Shown: positions 43,163 through 56,821, counted from the first letter of the stretch. The stretch: 64,000 bases of DNA from Plasmodium malariae (GCF_900090045.1 NC_041787.1:372001-436000); one strand, 5' to 3'. Made by a program: numbers and translations. The notes: generated from the sequence alone by a model not told the origin.

Positions 43163-46100
43163 ATGTTTCTGAAATTTGGCTCTGATTATCTAATCCAAAT
43201 AAAATGCTCCTACCTAATTGAAAAATACAAAAAAAAATTAAAAAAATTGAAAGAGCTGAAAAATGTAAAACTGAAAAAATGAAAAAAGAAAAATAATGAA
43301 GTTAAAAACGATGAAGTGATAAACATCCTTACCCATTTTAATAAAATTTCCCAGGGACTAAAGTCGTCTTTCGAGAAAAAGAAAAAAGAACAGTATATAG
43401 ACAGATACTTGTTTAACGTACGTAACATAGCTTTTGTAATGTTTGATTTAAGTTCATGTTCTTCGTATTATAAGCCGATGAAGCAAAAAAGAAAAATTCA
43501 TAATTTTACGCACGAATGTACATATTTACCCATTAATGTACGTACTAACCCACCAATGCACATATATTATTTTATCGTTTTATCTTATTCTGTTACATTT
43601 TAGAAGGAAAAGGAACAGCTATATAGCGAATTAAGCAAAAAGAGAGAAGAATTTGAATTAGAGCGTTTAGAAAAAACAAGGGAGCTATACAACACCTATT
43701 TTGCAGATATATTTTTATATGAACAAGAATATTATCAGTGCATTTATAAGGTGTTCAAGAATTTGCTACAAAAGAAAGAAGAAATTGATGAAAAGGAAAG
43801 ACAAGTGATTAAATTACATGTATAATGGAATAATAAAATAAATTTAAGGGAAGAACTGATAAAATGTGCGCTGCCATATTTTGTTGTTTTCCGTACTTTT
43901 TTTTCTTTTACATGATTAATTTATCTATGATTATACGTACATATATATATATATATATATATATATTGTACGTATGTACATTTTCCTGTGTGTTATATAT
44001 ACGAATGTATCCGTTTATTTCTTTATATGTTCATTTGTTCATTTGTGTATATGTTTATTTGTTCATTTGTTCATTTGTTTATATGTTTATATGTTTATTT
44101 GTTCATTTGTTCATTTGTTTATTTGTTCATTTGTTTATATGTTTATTCGTTCATTTGTTTATTTGTTCATTTGTTCATTTGTTTATATGCTCATTTGTTT
44201 ATATGCTCATTTGTTCATTTGTTCATATGCTCATTTGTGTATTTATTTATTCACCATGTTTTCTTCTTTTTCCTTTTGAAGGAACATGTGTATATGATTA
44301 TTTCCGATAAAAATATAAACAAATTATTAGAAAAAAAAATTGAATACACAAATAGCCCAACAGTTGAGACGTGTAAAAAAGAAAAGCAAGTTAATGAGAG
44401 AAACATTTTAGACATAGATAATATATGCAATATAAATGTAAGTGAAATTTATGCAAGTATAATCCTTGATCAGAATGAGGAAAATGTCTATTCATACAAT
44501 AAGAAAAGTAATAAATTATATAAATCAAATGAAAAGAAATCTTTAATTAAACGTAATACTGTTCCGCATATAAATGAATACAACGAATTTTTAAATGGAA
44601 AAGGTAGTAGGTTACCCGAAAAAGGAAAAAGAATTAATGAAAAGGTAGAGAGTTCGAACGGCAAAAGTTATGGAAAGAAATTTTATCAAGTAAACAGACA
44701 GAGAGAAGCAGAAGCGCAACATCGAGATGAACAGAAAGTAGTTGAAGAGGCGGATGAAGAGGCGAATGAAGAGGCGGATGAAGAGGCGGATGAAGAGGCG
44801 GATGAAGAGGTGGATGAAGAGGCGGATGAAGAGGTGGATGAAGAGGTGGATGAAGAGGTGGATGAAGAGGTGGATGAAGAGGTGGATGAAGAAGCGGAGG
44901 AGATGAAGAGAAAAAATACATCTCAAGTGAATGAATATTTTTATCACGATCAACTTGAGAATGAGAATGAATATGCGTTACATGAAAAGGAAAGGCAAAA
45001 AAATAAATACACTGAAAACAGTGAAGATATAGGACATATGTTCCTACGAAGGGGGGAATATAATATAAATCACTGCTATCAGAATGATGAGCCTCGCAGC
45101 AATGAATTTGAAGGAGTAGTGGAAGGAGTAGAAGTAGAAGACGCAGTAGGAGTAGAAGTAGAAGACGTAGTAGGAGTAGAAATAGAAGACGTAGTAGGAG
45201 TGGAAGTAGAAGACGTAGTAGGAGTGGAAGTAGAAGACGCAGTAGGAGTGGAAGTAGAAGACGCAGTAGGAGTAGAAGTAGAAGACGTAGTAGGAGTAGG
45301 AGCAGAAGACGTAGTAGGAGTAGAAGTAGAAGACGTAGTAGGAGTAGAAGTAGAAGACGTAGTAGTAGTAGGAGTAGAAGATGTAGTAGGAGTAGAAGTA
45401 GAAGAAGAAGAAGAAGAAGAAAAGGAGAGTAACTTCGCAAAATCGAAAGACAAAAGAGTATATGAATCAATATGTGAAAAAAATTCAGAGGAAAATGATA
45501 ATAGGGATGAACCAATAAGTGAAGCCAATATACAAAGGCTTTTGAGTAATAAAAATACATTAGCAGAGGTGCACACTTTAAAGAGTAGCCTTTTAAGCAA
45601 TAATTATGAATATTTAAATAATGAAAAAAATATAGAAAATTTATATGATCAAGGAGCAAGAGAAAATTATACGAATATTGTCGGTTCTAGTATATTACAT
45701 GATCGAATAAGTACACTATTAGAAAAAAGAGACATCTGTGAAAATATAGAAAATCATTATATTTTAAAAAAAGGAGTTGAAGAACTAGAGGAAGTAATAG
45801 AAAACAATATAAATTTTAATATATCCAGCTATTTTAGTGGGAATTATGATGATTTTGATGATAACCAAACAGCAAAAGAAATTAATGAAGAGATTATACT
45901 GAATGATGAAAATATTTTTAATGATAATAATGGCAATAAAATTGAATATAATATGCTTAAACAATATAGTTCAAGTGTACATAATGATAAAGACAATAAC
46001 ATGAATGATCAAGTACAAAAGGAGGTACCTGATGCGCAGAGAGATGCAACAAATCTTCATCTGAATGAGCAGAGCAATAATTCTGATGAATATGAATATG

Positions 46101-46399
46101 AGTATATCAAAAGTTTGAACGAAAAGAAAGATACAATCGATTCAGAATCATTTCAAACGTTTATTAATTATCATAATGAATATAGCATACCAATCGAAAG
46201 AATGAACACCTTTGAAAATTATGCTGAAGAATTTAATATGCTAAAAAATTATGAGCCTATTGTTAGTTCCATATATATGGACAGCTTTTCAGGTAGGAAA
46301 AATAAAGAATTTAATAGTAAGGGAAATGAGAAGTCAGAATCACATAATATTCAAGACCTAATAAATTATATGACCGACAATATAAAAAAAAAAAAGTAG
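43163..46399 (+). CDS. Four-exon coiled-coil/acidic-repeat protein, unknown function
   Basis: I assembled exons 43163-43264, 43355-43417, 43604-43819 and 44282-46399 (832 codons plus stop). All three introns are phase 0 with GT/AG ends: GTAAAA...TTTCCCAG (90 bp), GTACGT...ATTTTAG (186 bp), GTATAA...TTTTGAAG (462 bp). The first intron removes an in-frame TGA at 43280. Residues 1-127 form a Lys/Glu/Leu coiled coil (EQLYSELSKKREEFELERLE, then YNTYFADIFLYEQEYYQCIY). The rest is acidic and Asn-rich with an EEADEEVD array (about 282-332) and a VEVEDVVG array (about 404-507). No catalytic motif, signal or membrane helix was seen. The third intron is the weakest point: without it the frame ends three codons later (KLHV stop), giving a 128-residue protein, and the acidic half would be a separate gene starting at MIISDKNINK. 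Confidence 0.68.
44013..44250. repeat. 8-bp minisatellite in intron 3 of the four-exon gene
   Basis: About 29 copies of an octamer GTTYATWT (mostly GTTCATTT, GTTTATTT and GTTTATAT) run without interruption inside the predicted intron 43820-44281. Since 8 is not a multiple of 3, each frame repeats every 24 bp and stays open, which creates false Phe/Ile/Cys/Val-rich ORFs joined to the next exon. Confidence 0.9.
44745..44895. repeat. Coding repeat, EEADEEVD units
   Basis: About twelve copies of a 12-bp unit (GATGAAGAGGYG) encode DEEA or DEEV peptides; highly homogeneous in DNA. Confidence 0.9.
45110..45415. repeat. Coding repeat, VEVEDVVG units
   Basis: About eleven 24-bp units (GGAGTAGAAGTAGAAGACGTAGTA type) encode GVEVEDVV with Ala/Val and Ile/Val exchanges. 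Both antisense frames are open and give false Leu-rich and Ser/Thr/Pro-rich ORFs. Confidence 0.9.
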
Positions 46400-47450
46400 A
46401 AAAATAAGTTCTACTGGCGAGACCCCTTAAATATATACAAAAATAGCAGTCTCCCTGGAAAAACGCAAAATATGGCATTATCGACACATGCACGTATATA
46501 TGTGTGTGTGTGTATGCATGTGCGTAATGTGGGCACTGACTTCTAGTCTCAAAGTCTTCTCGTTTGGAGGAGGACTAAAAAATAAATTAATGATCAAGTG
46601 CCAACTATCATTAAGGGCATGCATTCTTTTTCCGAGTTATTAGGAAAATCTCTGTATTCGTAAATACATTATTTTTTTAACAATATATATATATACTAAA
46701 CTGTATTTAAAAAAAAATTATATTTAAAAAAGAAAAAAACACAGTAAAAAAAGTAGTACATAAGAAACACATTTATAACTTAAAAAAGGTGCCGCTTTTT
46801 ATACTCATTTATACATGTTTCTCACATTGAACGTAAAAACAAATTTTTAATAACATGGAAAATTATAATTTTTATTAAAATGATTAGAAGATACTTTAAA
46901 TGTGTAATTATCAAACATTATTTTTTTTACTTTTCATAACGACTGGTTTTATCACATGGACACACGTACCCTTTGAGTACGCATATTTTTATATATGTAC
47001 AAATTTAATAAAATGTAGTTCCTTCCGGCATATTATAAAACATAAAATGATTCAAAAAAGAGAGAAAAAAAAAAAAAAATAAATAAAAAAATAAATAAAT
47101 AAATAAATAAAATAAAATAAAATAAAATAAAATAAAAGGAGTATACTATATATTTTTACCTTTTAAAAATTAGAAATAAAAATAAATTTATGCTAAACAT
47201 TTATCATTCTCGTTTTGAACGTTCACTAACGCTTTTAAATGTTAAATATTAGCATATACATATATAATATATGTATATATTCACCACTGTCTTGTTGCGC
47301 TTAAAAAACAAATATCGTCTCACTTCTTATCATACAACTACATTTCCCTTTTTAAAATACATGATACGTCATAGTTATTACATAAAAACTTATAGAATTA
47401 TAGAAATTGTGCAGTAGTAGTGAAATGACGACATAGCAAATGGTCCAATT

Positions 47451-47483
<33 letters not shown>

Positions 47484-47527
47484 TACACTTATAATTAATT
47501 CTTGCAGTTGACCCAGTTTTAGGAGTA
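46400..47527. other. Intergenic between convergent genes
   Basis: Tail-to-tail region. Contains an AATA/AAAAT microsatellite (47081-47138), a T run of about 29 bp (47454-47482) and a short TG run near 46500. No gene seen. Confidence 0.6.
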
Positions 47528-50500
47528 CTAGTTTTTGTCCATTTTCTTTTTCTGTTTATTTATCATTATTGATTTATTCAGCAAGGTCTTATCAAGCTGT
47601 TCTATTATGTTGTTTTTGCTGTTTTTGCTGTTGCTGTTGTTACTGTTGTTGCTTCGTTGGACGCCATTATTGGAAACATCTTTAGAATTCAGGTATTTAT
47701 TGTTGTTGTAATTTACATAGTTGCTCTGTTTATTATTACTACCACCACGAGTGTTACTTCTACTGTTGTCGTTATTGTTGTTGTTACGTGACTCCTTCGA
47801 ATTTTGTATTTCTTTCATAAAACCTTTTATCCTTACCATGTTCGCATTTTTGTTCCCATTTTTGTTCGCATTTTTCCCTAGCATATTTGATTTATCATTA
47901 CTGTTACTATGTTTATTTACATTTACGTTTACATTTTTATGTTCACTCTCTAAATTAGGTGCATTTATATGATGATTTTTCAAAGTATTGAATACATTTT
48001 TGTTACATGCACTATTATCATTATTGGTATCATTATTGCTATCATTACTGTTATCATTACTGCCGTTATTTCTATTATTATTTTTATTTTTATGGAAGTA
48101 GTTACTCTTTTCTAAACTCATAAAATTAGCTTTATTTTTTTCTTTTACCAACAATTCATTATTCGGATTTGCCGCTTTAAGATATATTGTATTATTTTTA
48201 TATTCATTCCTATCATTATCTTTATTAGTAGAGATGATATTTTGATTTCTATTTTTCACGATATGTTTTTCATTACCTCTATATATCCGTGCATCATCAC
48301 GATCATCATTATTATAACTACCGTTATAAGTATTGTCATAGTCGTCATAATTGTTATCATAATTGTTGTCATGCTTCTTATCATAGCTCTTTTCGTAGTT
48401 GTTATAATTATTATTATTACCATTGTAATATATGTTACTACTGTAGTTACGAGTTTTCAATTTGCCTTCATGATCACAAGTAATAGCTGTGTGTGAATTA
48501 AGTCTTCTCAGTTTTTCCTCTTCGTTTTCCAATATATGGTTATGATTGCGCAGTATGTCACTATCACTACTGTATCCATTTGCTTGATTTATTTTCGTAT
48601 TGTTATGAGCAAGTGGTGCAGACGGTATCATAACAGCGTTCTTATTATTTCTACTTTCGTAACCATTATTATTATTTCCAGCGTTATTACTGTTGTTGCT
48701 TCTGCTGTTGCTTCTGACCACGTTGCTGTTGTTGTTCGCTACCTGATCACCTCGTTTTCCACTGACATCCTCACCACTGTTATTATATACATCCTTATTA
48801 TACTGATACGAATCGTCCATATTTTTATTCGTCAAAATGTTTTCCACATTTGAGCAATATTCATCATCTACTTTTTCAGTATATGTACTATTAGCATATT
48901 TTTGACAATTCACCTCCTCCAAAAATTCATCAAAATTATTTTCTTTTTTTAGTTTGTCGCTATAATCCTTATAAGACTTTCCATCCTTATTATTTTTCTC
49001 ATCGTTAAACGCGTTTGAATTCTTAAAATTTGTAACTTCTTTATTTAATGGCATAGTTTTTTTTCTACTGCTTTGCATAAAGCTTGATATATGATTTATC
49101 GATTGCATATTTTTGTTTACTAAATTGTCTATTTTGTTTAATGAAACTTGATTTTTTCTATTCATATGATCATCCTTAATGAAATGTACAGTACTACTAA
49201 TTTTATGAAGATTATCATTAATGTTATTAATGTTGTTATTTATATTATCTACATCATTATTAATGCAATTAATGTTCTTATTAATATTATCAATACATAT
49301 GGTATTTTTATTTGGGTCATTTTCTTTAAAATTATCATATTCTAACATGGTTGAATCGTTATATTCATAATTCTCTATCAACCTATCATCAGTATGGTTC
49401 CCCTTATAGTTCACATCATTCTCCTTATAATTATTTACTCCCCCCTCATAGTTAGTATCGTCCCCATTATAATTATTTTCTCCTCTCTTATCATTATGTT
49501 TATCACCTGCACCTTTATCATGAGTATGATCTCCCGTGTCCTGTTTATTATTTCGATTATTAGGATAATATTCATAATTACTTCTTACATCAATAAGATC
49601 TGATTCTATTAAATTATTTACATTTAATGATGACATAATATTGCCATGTTCGTGCTCTTTTTTCTCTTTGAAACCTACACATGAACCACCACCCGAATGT
49701 AACGTATCATTAAAATTGCTATTCCCCATCTTTATGTTTGTGCTTAAATGGTTTATATTATAACTGTTATTATACTTGTCGCTATTTAGGTATTCCCTAA
49801 TGTTATTCTGTACCCTGTTATTACTATACTTGTACATATTACCGTTATTGCTACTCTGCTTGTTATTGCTATTACTGTTGTAACCATTCCTGTCTGCCTC
49901 ATTTTCAGCACCTTCCAGTGCATTCATGTTATTCCCATAATTATTCTGGTTGTTGTGCTCACCCCGCACATTATTCCTGTTTACATGATTGTTCATGCTA
50001 TTGTTCCCTTCAACATTGTGATATTCACCTCCATTATTTCCTCCGTTTTTTATATCGCGATTATTATCGTCATCTTTGTAACCCTGATTGTAATTGTCGT
50101 TACTTAAATTTGTACTCCCAATATTCCCTTCTTTCAATACAAAATTCCGAGAAGACATTTTCCCCATACCGTTATTATATTTTCTGCTGTTCTGGGTATT
50201 AAAATAGTTTTTATTATCAACAATGTCATTATTTTTATTACTACTGTTGTTATTATTACTACTGTTGTTATTATTACTTCTGTTGTTATTATTACTACTG
50301 TTGTTATTATTACTTCTGTTGTTATTATTACTACCATCATCATCATCATTATTATTATTATTACCATCATTATTATTATTGCTTCCGAAATATTCATTCG
50401 TGTCGGAATAAATGACATCATCGCGTTTTTTATAATTGGTTGTGTTCTCATCTGCTGCTTCGTTCATATAATTACTGTTCGACGATCGACTGTCAGTAAT

Positions 50501-53500
50501 CGCATTGTGCATGTTAGATGCATTATATGAATCCTTTTCAAAGTCATACCTGGACTTTGTATACATATTGCTATGATTACCCCTATTATTAGTCTCACTA
50601 GAGTAATTGTTCTTGAATGATTTGTTCTCATTATTATTATTGGTGGTACCAAATCCAACACCATCTATCACATTAACCGCGTAATCAGCAATATATTTTT
50701 TTTTATTATTGTTTTTCCACATATCCTTACATTTCTTATCGTTAATATTGTCATATATCATATCTATTTGCGCTGAGTTCTTATCATAATTCAACTCCTT
50801 ATCATTCAAATATTTAGACTCTATATTGTTATTAATATTGTTTTTACTATTACTATTACTTTTAGGATGTGTGCTCTTGTGATTGCCCATTTCATCAGAT
50901 GTGAAATTCGCATCTGATAATCCTAAGTTATTATTCTTATATTTTAAAAAAGTTTTATTTTTGAAATTTTCATTAATCATACTATCAATATATTGAATAC
51001 TATTATTGATTTCCAAATTGTTGTAGTTAAAATTTATACTTTTTTTTCTATTTCTTCTTTTTATTATGTCTAACTTATTTTTACCGATAATTTTAACTTT
51101 CACCTTATTTTTAGAATTACTTATTCTAGATAAATTAGAACTATATTTTCTATTTTCAAGATTTTTTAATGATATAATAGCACCTTTTCCACTCTTACTT
51201 CGACAATCTTGTAATTTATTTAATAAATTTACTTCATTTTCCTTCTCCTTAAGAGATTTTTCTTTATTTTTTAACTGTTCATGTAATAATTTCAACTGTT
51301 CTTGTATAAATTCAGTATCTTTTTCATGCTTTTCCTTCATTAACAGAAATTGTTTTTTCTCTACTTCTAAACTGTTTCTATCTATGTGAATAACTGTTTG
51401 TTCATCTAACAACTCTTTTTCTCGCTTCTCAATCATTTGAAATTGCGCATCTTTTTCTTTTAAACTATTTTTATAATTAACCAATTGATCTTTCACTTTT
51501 TGCAATTCGTTTTTTTTTTCTTTAAGTTTTTTTTCTCTAGCCTGTAACTTTTCACTATATTCTCTAAGTTCGCTATCAAACTTGTTTAATTTTTCCTTTT
51601 TTTTACTCAGTTCATCTTCTTTCTTATTATGCTCCTTTTCCTTTTCAATTAAATCTATTTCCTTTGTCTTTAATTCTTTATCATAATTCAGTAATTCTTC
51701 CTTATTCCTTTTTATTTTATCAAGTTGTTCGTCAAATATTTTACGTGATTGTTCCATTTGAAGCTTGTCATTATTTAATCCTTCCTCTCTTTCATCTAAA
51801 TCATATTTTCTTTTTTCTAATTCTTCTTTTTCTTTTTCTAAATTTTCCTTCTCTTTATTTAAATCTTCTTGTTGTTGTGATAAATTTATAATTCTAATTT
51901 TTATGTCATTTTCTTCTTTTTCCTTAAAATTCTTATAATTTTTTAACTCTATTTCAATTTGCTCTTTTTCTACTAATAAATTTTCTTTTTCTAAATTTAA
52001 CTTTTCTTGTTGCACATACAACTTATCTTTCTCCTCTTCTATATCTAGATACACACTCTTTTTATAATTCTCTAATTCTTCTTGTTCTTTCATTATAAGA
52101 TATTTCATTTTATTTTTTTCTTCTTCTAACATTACATATTTTTTCTGTATACTTTCTTCATATTTCTCGCATTTTTCTCGAAATTCCTCTTCATATATCT
52201 TTTTTTGTTGTTCAAAATTATCTCTATCTTTAACAAACTTCATTCTTTCATTTGCCATTTCGTTCTGTAGTTTGTTATTCTCCTCTTCGTATTTTTTTTC
52301 TAACAACAATTTTTCATTTTGAAGATTTTCCTTGCACTTCTTTTCTATATAATCTTTAAATTGTTCCTTTTCATCCTCTACATTTTTTATCATCAATCTT
52401 TTTTCATTTTCTAATTCTTCTCTTAACTTGTTACTTTCTTTATCCATATTTTGTAGCATTCCATTTTTCGTGTTTTCAATGTCCTCTAGCATAATTATTT
52501 TCATCTTCTCTACATCTTCAATCATAAGTGATCTTTCTTTTTTTAATTCCTCCTTCATATAATTTATCTCATTATCCTTTTCCTTTTTCAGGTTATTCTT
52601 TTCGTTAAGCAACTTCATCCTTTCTTCTTGCATGTTGTCTAAAATTTTCATTTTATCATTTTCTAACTCCTTCTTATTTTTATTTAATTCATCGATTAAT
52701 TCATTGTACTTGTCTATTCTACTTTTTAGTTCATTTTCTTTTATCAAATTACTTCTTTCATTTCGTCTTAATTCTTCTTCTTTATTATGCAAATTGTTAT
52801 ATTCACATTCTATAATTTTTTTTTTCTCTTTTTCTAGGGATTCTAATTCCTTTTTTAACATTTCAAGTTCATTCTTTTCTTTTATATTTAATAATTTCTC
52901 TTCTTCTAATTCTTTTTTATTATTATTTAACATTTTTTCTTTTCTTTCCATACTTTTTCTTTCATTTTCTATATCCTTCTCTCGTTCTTCCATTTCTTTT
53001 ATTTTTTTATTAAATTGACCAAACTTTTCATCGTATTCATATAATTTATTTTTACATTTATTTTCAATAGTAATACACTCATTCATTTTGTCAAGCAATT
53101 CTTTCTGGGCATTGTCATATTTACATTTTATAGAATTCACATATTTTTCTTTTTCTTCAATTTCGTTCTTTTTTTTATCAATAGTTATTTCTTTATCTTT
53201 AATTTGTGAATGGATCTTATCTATTTCTTTTTCTTTTTCCGCTAACATTTCTACTTTCTTTTCAAAATTATCTTTTTTCTTTTTCAGTAAATTCTTTTCT
53301 GTTTCTAACATCTGTCTGCTCTCTTCCATGTGTAGTTGTAATCGAGCCATTTGCTTACTCGCTTGACATACACATACAATGTTTTTAATGTCATTCTTTT
53401 TTTTTATATTTTTATCAAAAGAATATAAATCTTCATAATTATTTAATAAATGTGACATCTTGTTCCTTTCATTTATGACATTTAGGGTATAACTTTCTGT

Positions 53501-55912
53501 TTTATCCTCAAAATAGTTTTCTCTTTTATTTAAATATTTTGATTCGTTTTCTGTGTTGTTGTTAAAAGTGTTAAAGTGTTTTTTTCTTATTTCATTCAAA
53601 TCGAGGTGTCCCAGATTTGCCAGATCGTTGTTATTTCTCGAGTTACTTCCGCTCCTATTGACATTAACATTAGGATTATAATTATAGTTAGCACTAGGAT
53701 TAACATTATGATTAGCATTATGATCGGCATTATGATCAACATTATGATCAACATTATGATCAACATTATGATTATCATTATGAATAACATTATGATTAAC
53801 ATTATTTTTAACATTAGGATTAATATTAGGATTAACATTATGATTATCATTGTGAATAACATTAGGATTAACATTATGATTATCATTATGAATAACATTA
53901 GGATTAACACTATGATTAACATTATTATTAACATTATGATTAACATTATTATTAACATTATGATTAACATTATTATTAACATTATGATTAACATTATTAT
54001 TAACATTATGATTAACATTATGATTAACATTATAATTAACGTTGTTATTTCCCCTGTTACTGTTGTCTCTATTATTATTGTCGCCTCTATTATTGTTCAT
54101 CGGATCTCTGTTAATGTTAGTATTGCGATTTATCTCTTTGGCGTTTATATCATTTACATTGTTACTCATGAAGTTACCGTTACTATTCGAGTTCGTGTTA
54201 TTATTATTTTTACTTTTATTACTATTGTCATTTTTTAACTGCAGATATCTTTCATATGCTGAAATATTCCCCGATCCTCTTTCATTGTAGTAATTTATTC
54301 TAGCTTGTGTATCATCAGCATAATTTAAGTAATTACTAATTTTCTCATTTTCTTGTCTTCCCATATCCACATTGCTAGAACTGGAACGTTTATGATGAGC
54401 ATTTTTATACTCGAACTTATTTATATTTTTATTTCTATAAAAATTATCCAAATAATTTCTTTTTATGTCATTCATATTCAAATTAGTTTTACTTTTGTCT
54501 TCATCATAGTTTGTGTTAATATTCATCAGATTCTCTAGAATTTTCTGCTTTTTATTATTCACATCTGTATTGTTCATCCCTTTATTCCTACCATCACTGT
54601 TATAATTAAATCGATTAAAAAACTCCAATTCTTTTTCATTTGAACCTTTCTTGTCCTTTATACAATTCCCCTCTTTCATATTCCTGCTATTTACTATGTT
54701 GTTTAAAAAGCTACTTCTTAACTCATTTTTCGAGATGTTGTCGTTACCACCGTTAATATTATTGTTGTTATTGTTGTTATTGTTGTTATTGTTGTCATTG
54801 TTGTTATTGTTGTTATTGTTGTTATTGTTGTCATTGTTGTTATTGTTGTTATTGTTGTTACTGTTGTTAGTGTTATTATTATTGTTGTTAGTGTTATTAT
54901 TATTGTTGTTGAAATTATTGTTGTTGGCATTATTGTTGTATAAGGCCAAATTATTAGCATAGGTAGCACTGATGTCCTTCTTGATTTTACTACTTGCTTT
55001 TTCCTTAATATCATTTATATGAACAGGATACTCTTTTTCATAAATAAAATTATTATTGTATTTCTCCTGCAGTTGAGCTATTTTATTTGAATCATTGTAA
55101 GCGGATAAGTTGCTATTCAATTTCTCTATATTATTATTATATAACAAATTAATATCTATTTTATTTGAATTATTATTAGGTTTCGGAATATCAACAGTAG
55201 TAGAATTATACCTAATATTATTTTTATATACATTATCATGATTATTGTTTATATTCTCTTTATATGTTCTATTACTATATGGAAAGTTAAAATTTGTTTC
55301 CTTATTTTCTTCGATCCATCTTTTATTATCATCATTTCTAACAAACACATTCTTTATATTGTTCCCTTTCACATTACCTAAATATTCTCCATTATTTATG
55401 TTGTTTTTATAAAATTCGTAGTTATTCATTTTCTTGTCCTCTTTCTTTATATTATCACAGTCTATTAAAATTGAATTGCCATTATTATTTTCTTTAGTAT
55501 CCTGAAAATTTCAAAAAATGAATATTAACAAAATGTAACACTACACACTAAAGGTAATAAGTACACATTTACACAGAGCAAGAAGTGTATATATACACTT
55601 ATGTGATTACACATATAAGAATAATAGGAACAATACTAATAATGATAAAAAAAACAAAATTAAACAGTGTAAACTGTGTAAATAGTATAATAATAAAAAA
55701 ATAAGAAACAGTCTGTAACAAAAATACGCATCGTATTTATCATGAATAGACACTTACCGTATTAGAAGAATTATAAATGTTTTCTGAACCCTGTCTACCA
55801 TACGTGTGTTCTAAAAAAATAAGAAATATATTATGTCGATACACATTCAATGCGTAATTTTGGGAGAACAGAAAAAGGGAAAAATTATCTAAGGGGTATC
55901 ATAACACCAATG

Positions 55913-55952
<40 letters not shown>

Positions 55953-56821
55953 TCGTATGCTTATGCGTATGCATGTATGTCCTCACATGTACGTGTGATC
56001 AACGTATTTTAATATACAAGCAAAAAAAAATAAAAAATAAAATACAAGTTAATTTTAATTTGCCTACTTTTATTAGTGACGTACAAGGACTCATACATTT
56101 CTAAATCTACATGGCTATTTGTTTTTAACTCTTCAAGTGCGTAAAACTTTCTCTTAGAGCTAACTGTTTCACTGTAGTTTCTATTTGATGCGTTATTATT
56201 ACGTTCATCATTACTACTATTACTATAATCTTTTCTAACGTCAGAATATTTGCTACTTTTTGTTATATCTATTAAATCATACCCCCTATTCGTTGTATAT
56301 ATGCTATTTTTATTGAAAACTATGGGTTCACTCCCCACATTATAACTCCTACTATTTCTTTCATTGTTACTGCTATTATTACTGTTACTGCTATTATTAC
56401 TGTTACTGCTATTATTGCTATCATTATTACTATTATTTTTTTCAGTGTCATTCATATCTTGTCTTATTTCTTCGTTATCTGTTTTGTCCTTTGTGAATAA
56501 AGTTTTGTATTTATTGAAAAGATTTTTTCCATTATTTATCGAATTTTTTATAGTTTCTTTAATATTTGACTTACCCAGAATTGAGTTATCACAATTTCCT
56601 TTTTCTTTCTCTGTATCAATTTCTATACCTGTATTTTCTTCCTTTCTTTTCTTTTGTTCACCTTTGTAACTGTTATCTATGTTAAGACAATTTGAATATT
56701 GATCATTTTTGTATTTATTTTTTATATGTTCAATAGTTTTTTCACTTTTATTAATTAATTTTGTCTCATTTTCAGATATACTACTTGAATATACACTTCT
56801 ATTTCTAGTAAACGTTTTCAT
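47528..56821 (-). CDS. Giant Asn-rich coiled-coil protein, unknown function (about 2926 aa, three exons)
   Basis: Exons 56068-56821, 55758-55810 and 47528-55501 join in frame (phase 1, then 0) with donors GTAGGC and GTAAGT and acceptors TTTTTTAG and ATTTTCAG. This adds about 293 residues before the first Met of the big exon. Layout: Ser/Asn-rich N-terminus (1-270, starts MKTFTRNRSVYSSS); Asn runs (about 454-527); an Asn-Val-Asn-His array (about 750-887); a coiled coil of roughly 720 residues (about 980-1700, Lys/Glu heptads such as EKEKEIDKIHSQIKDKEITI); then about 1200 residues of Asn/Ser/Asp-rich disorder with a basic patch (KRRNRKKSINFNYNNLEI). No signal peptide or membrane helix. A structural or scaffold role is the usual meaning of such architecture, but I cannot name the protein. 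The small middle exon (53 bp) is supported by reading frame on both sides. Confidence 0.82.
53650..54060. repeat. Coding repeat, Asn-Val-Asn-His/Asn units
   Basis: About thirty 12-bp units (AATGTTAATCAT type on the minus strand) encode NVNH and NVNN, with blocks of higher order (PNVIHNDNH). Confidence 0.9.
54730..54955. repeat. Asn-codon runs (AAC/AAT trinucleotide tracts)
   Basis: Long AAC/AAT runs with occasional Asp, Ser or Thr codons encode polyasparagine near residues 454-527 of the giant protein. The plus-strand reading is a false poly-Leu ORF. Confidence 0.9.

Noticed and set aside
43280..43282. In-frame TGA suggesting a pseudogene or stop-codon readthrough
   Set aside because: A 90-bp phase-0 intron (43265-43354) with GTAAAA donor and TTTCCCAG acceptor removes it cleanly.
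43864..44280. Phe/Ile/Cys/Val-rich ORFs that look like membrane proteins
   Set aside because: They are readings of the 8-bp array in three frames; no start context, and the array fits an intron.
44612..45659. Antisense Leu-rich, His/Pro-rich and Ser/Thr/Pro-rich ORFs
   Set aside because: They mirror the acidic coding repeats of the plus-strand gene.
50134..50451. ORFs of Ile/Thr/Val or Leu repeats opposite Asn-rich DNA
   Set aside because: Other frames or the opposite strand of AAC/AAT codon runs in the giant coiled-coil gene.
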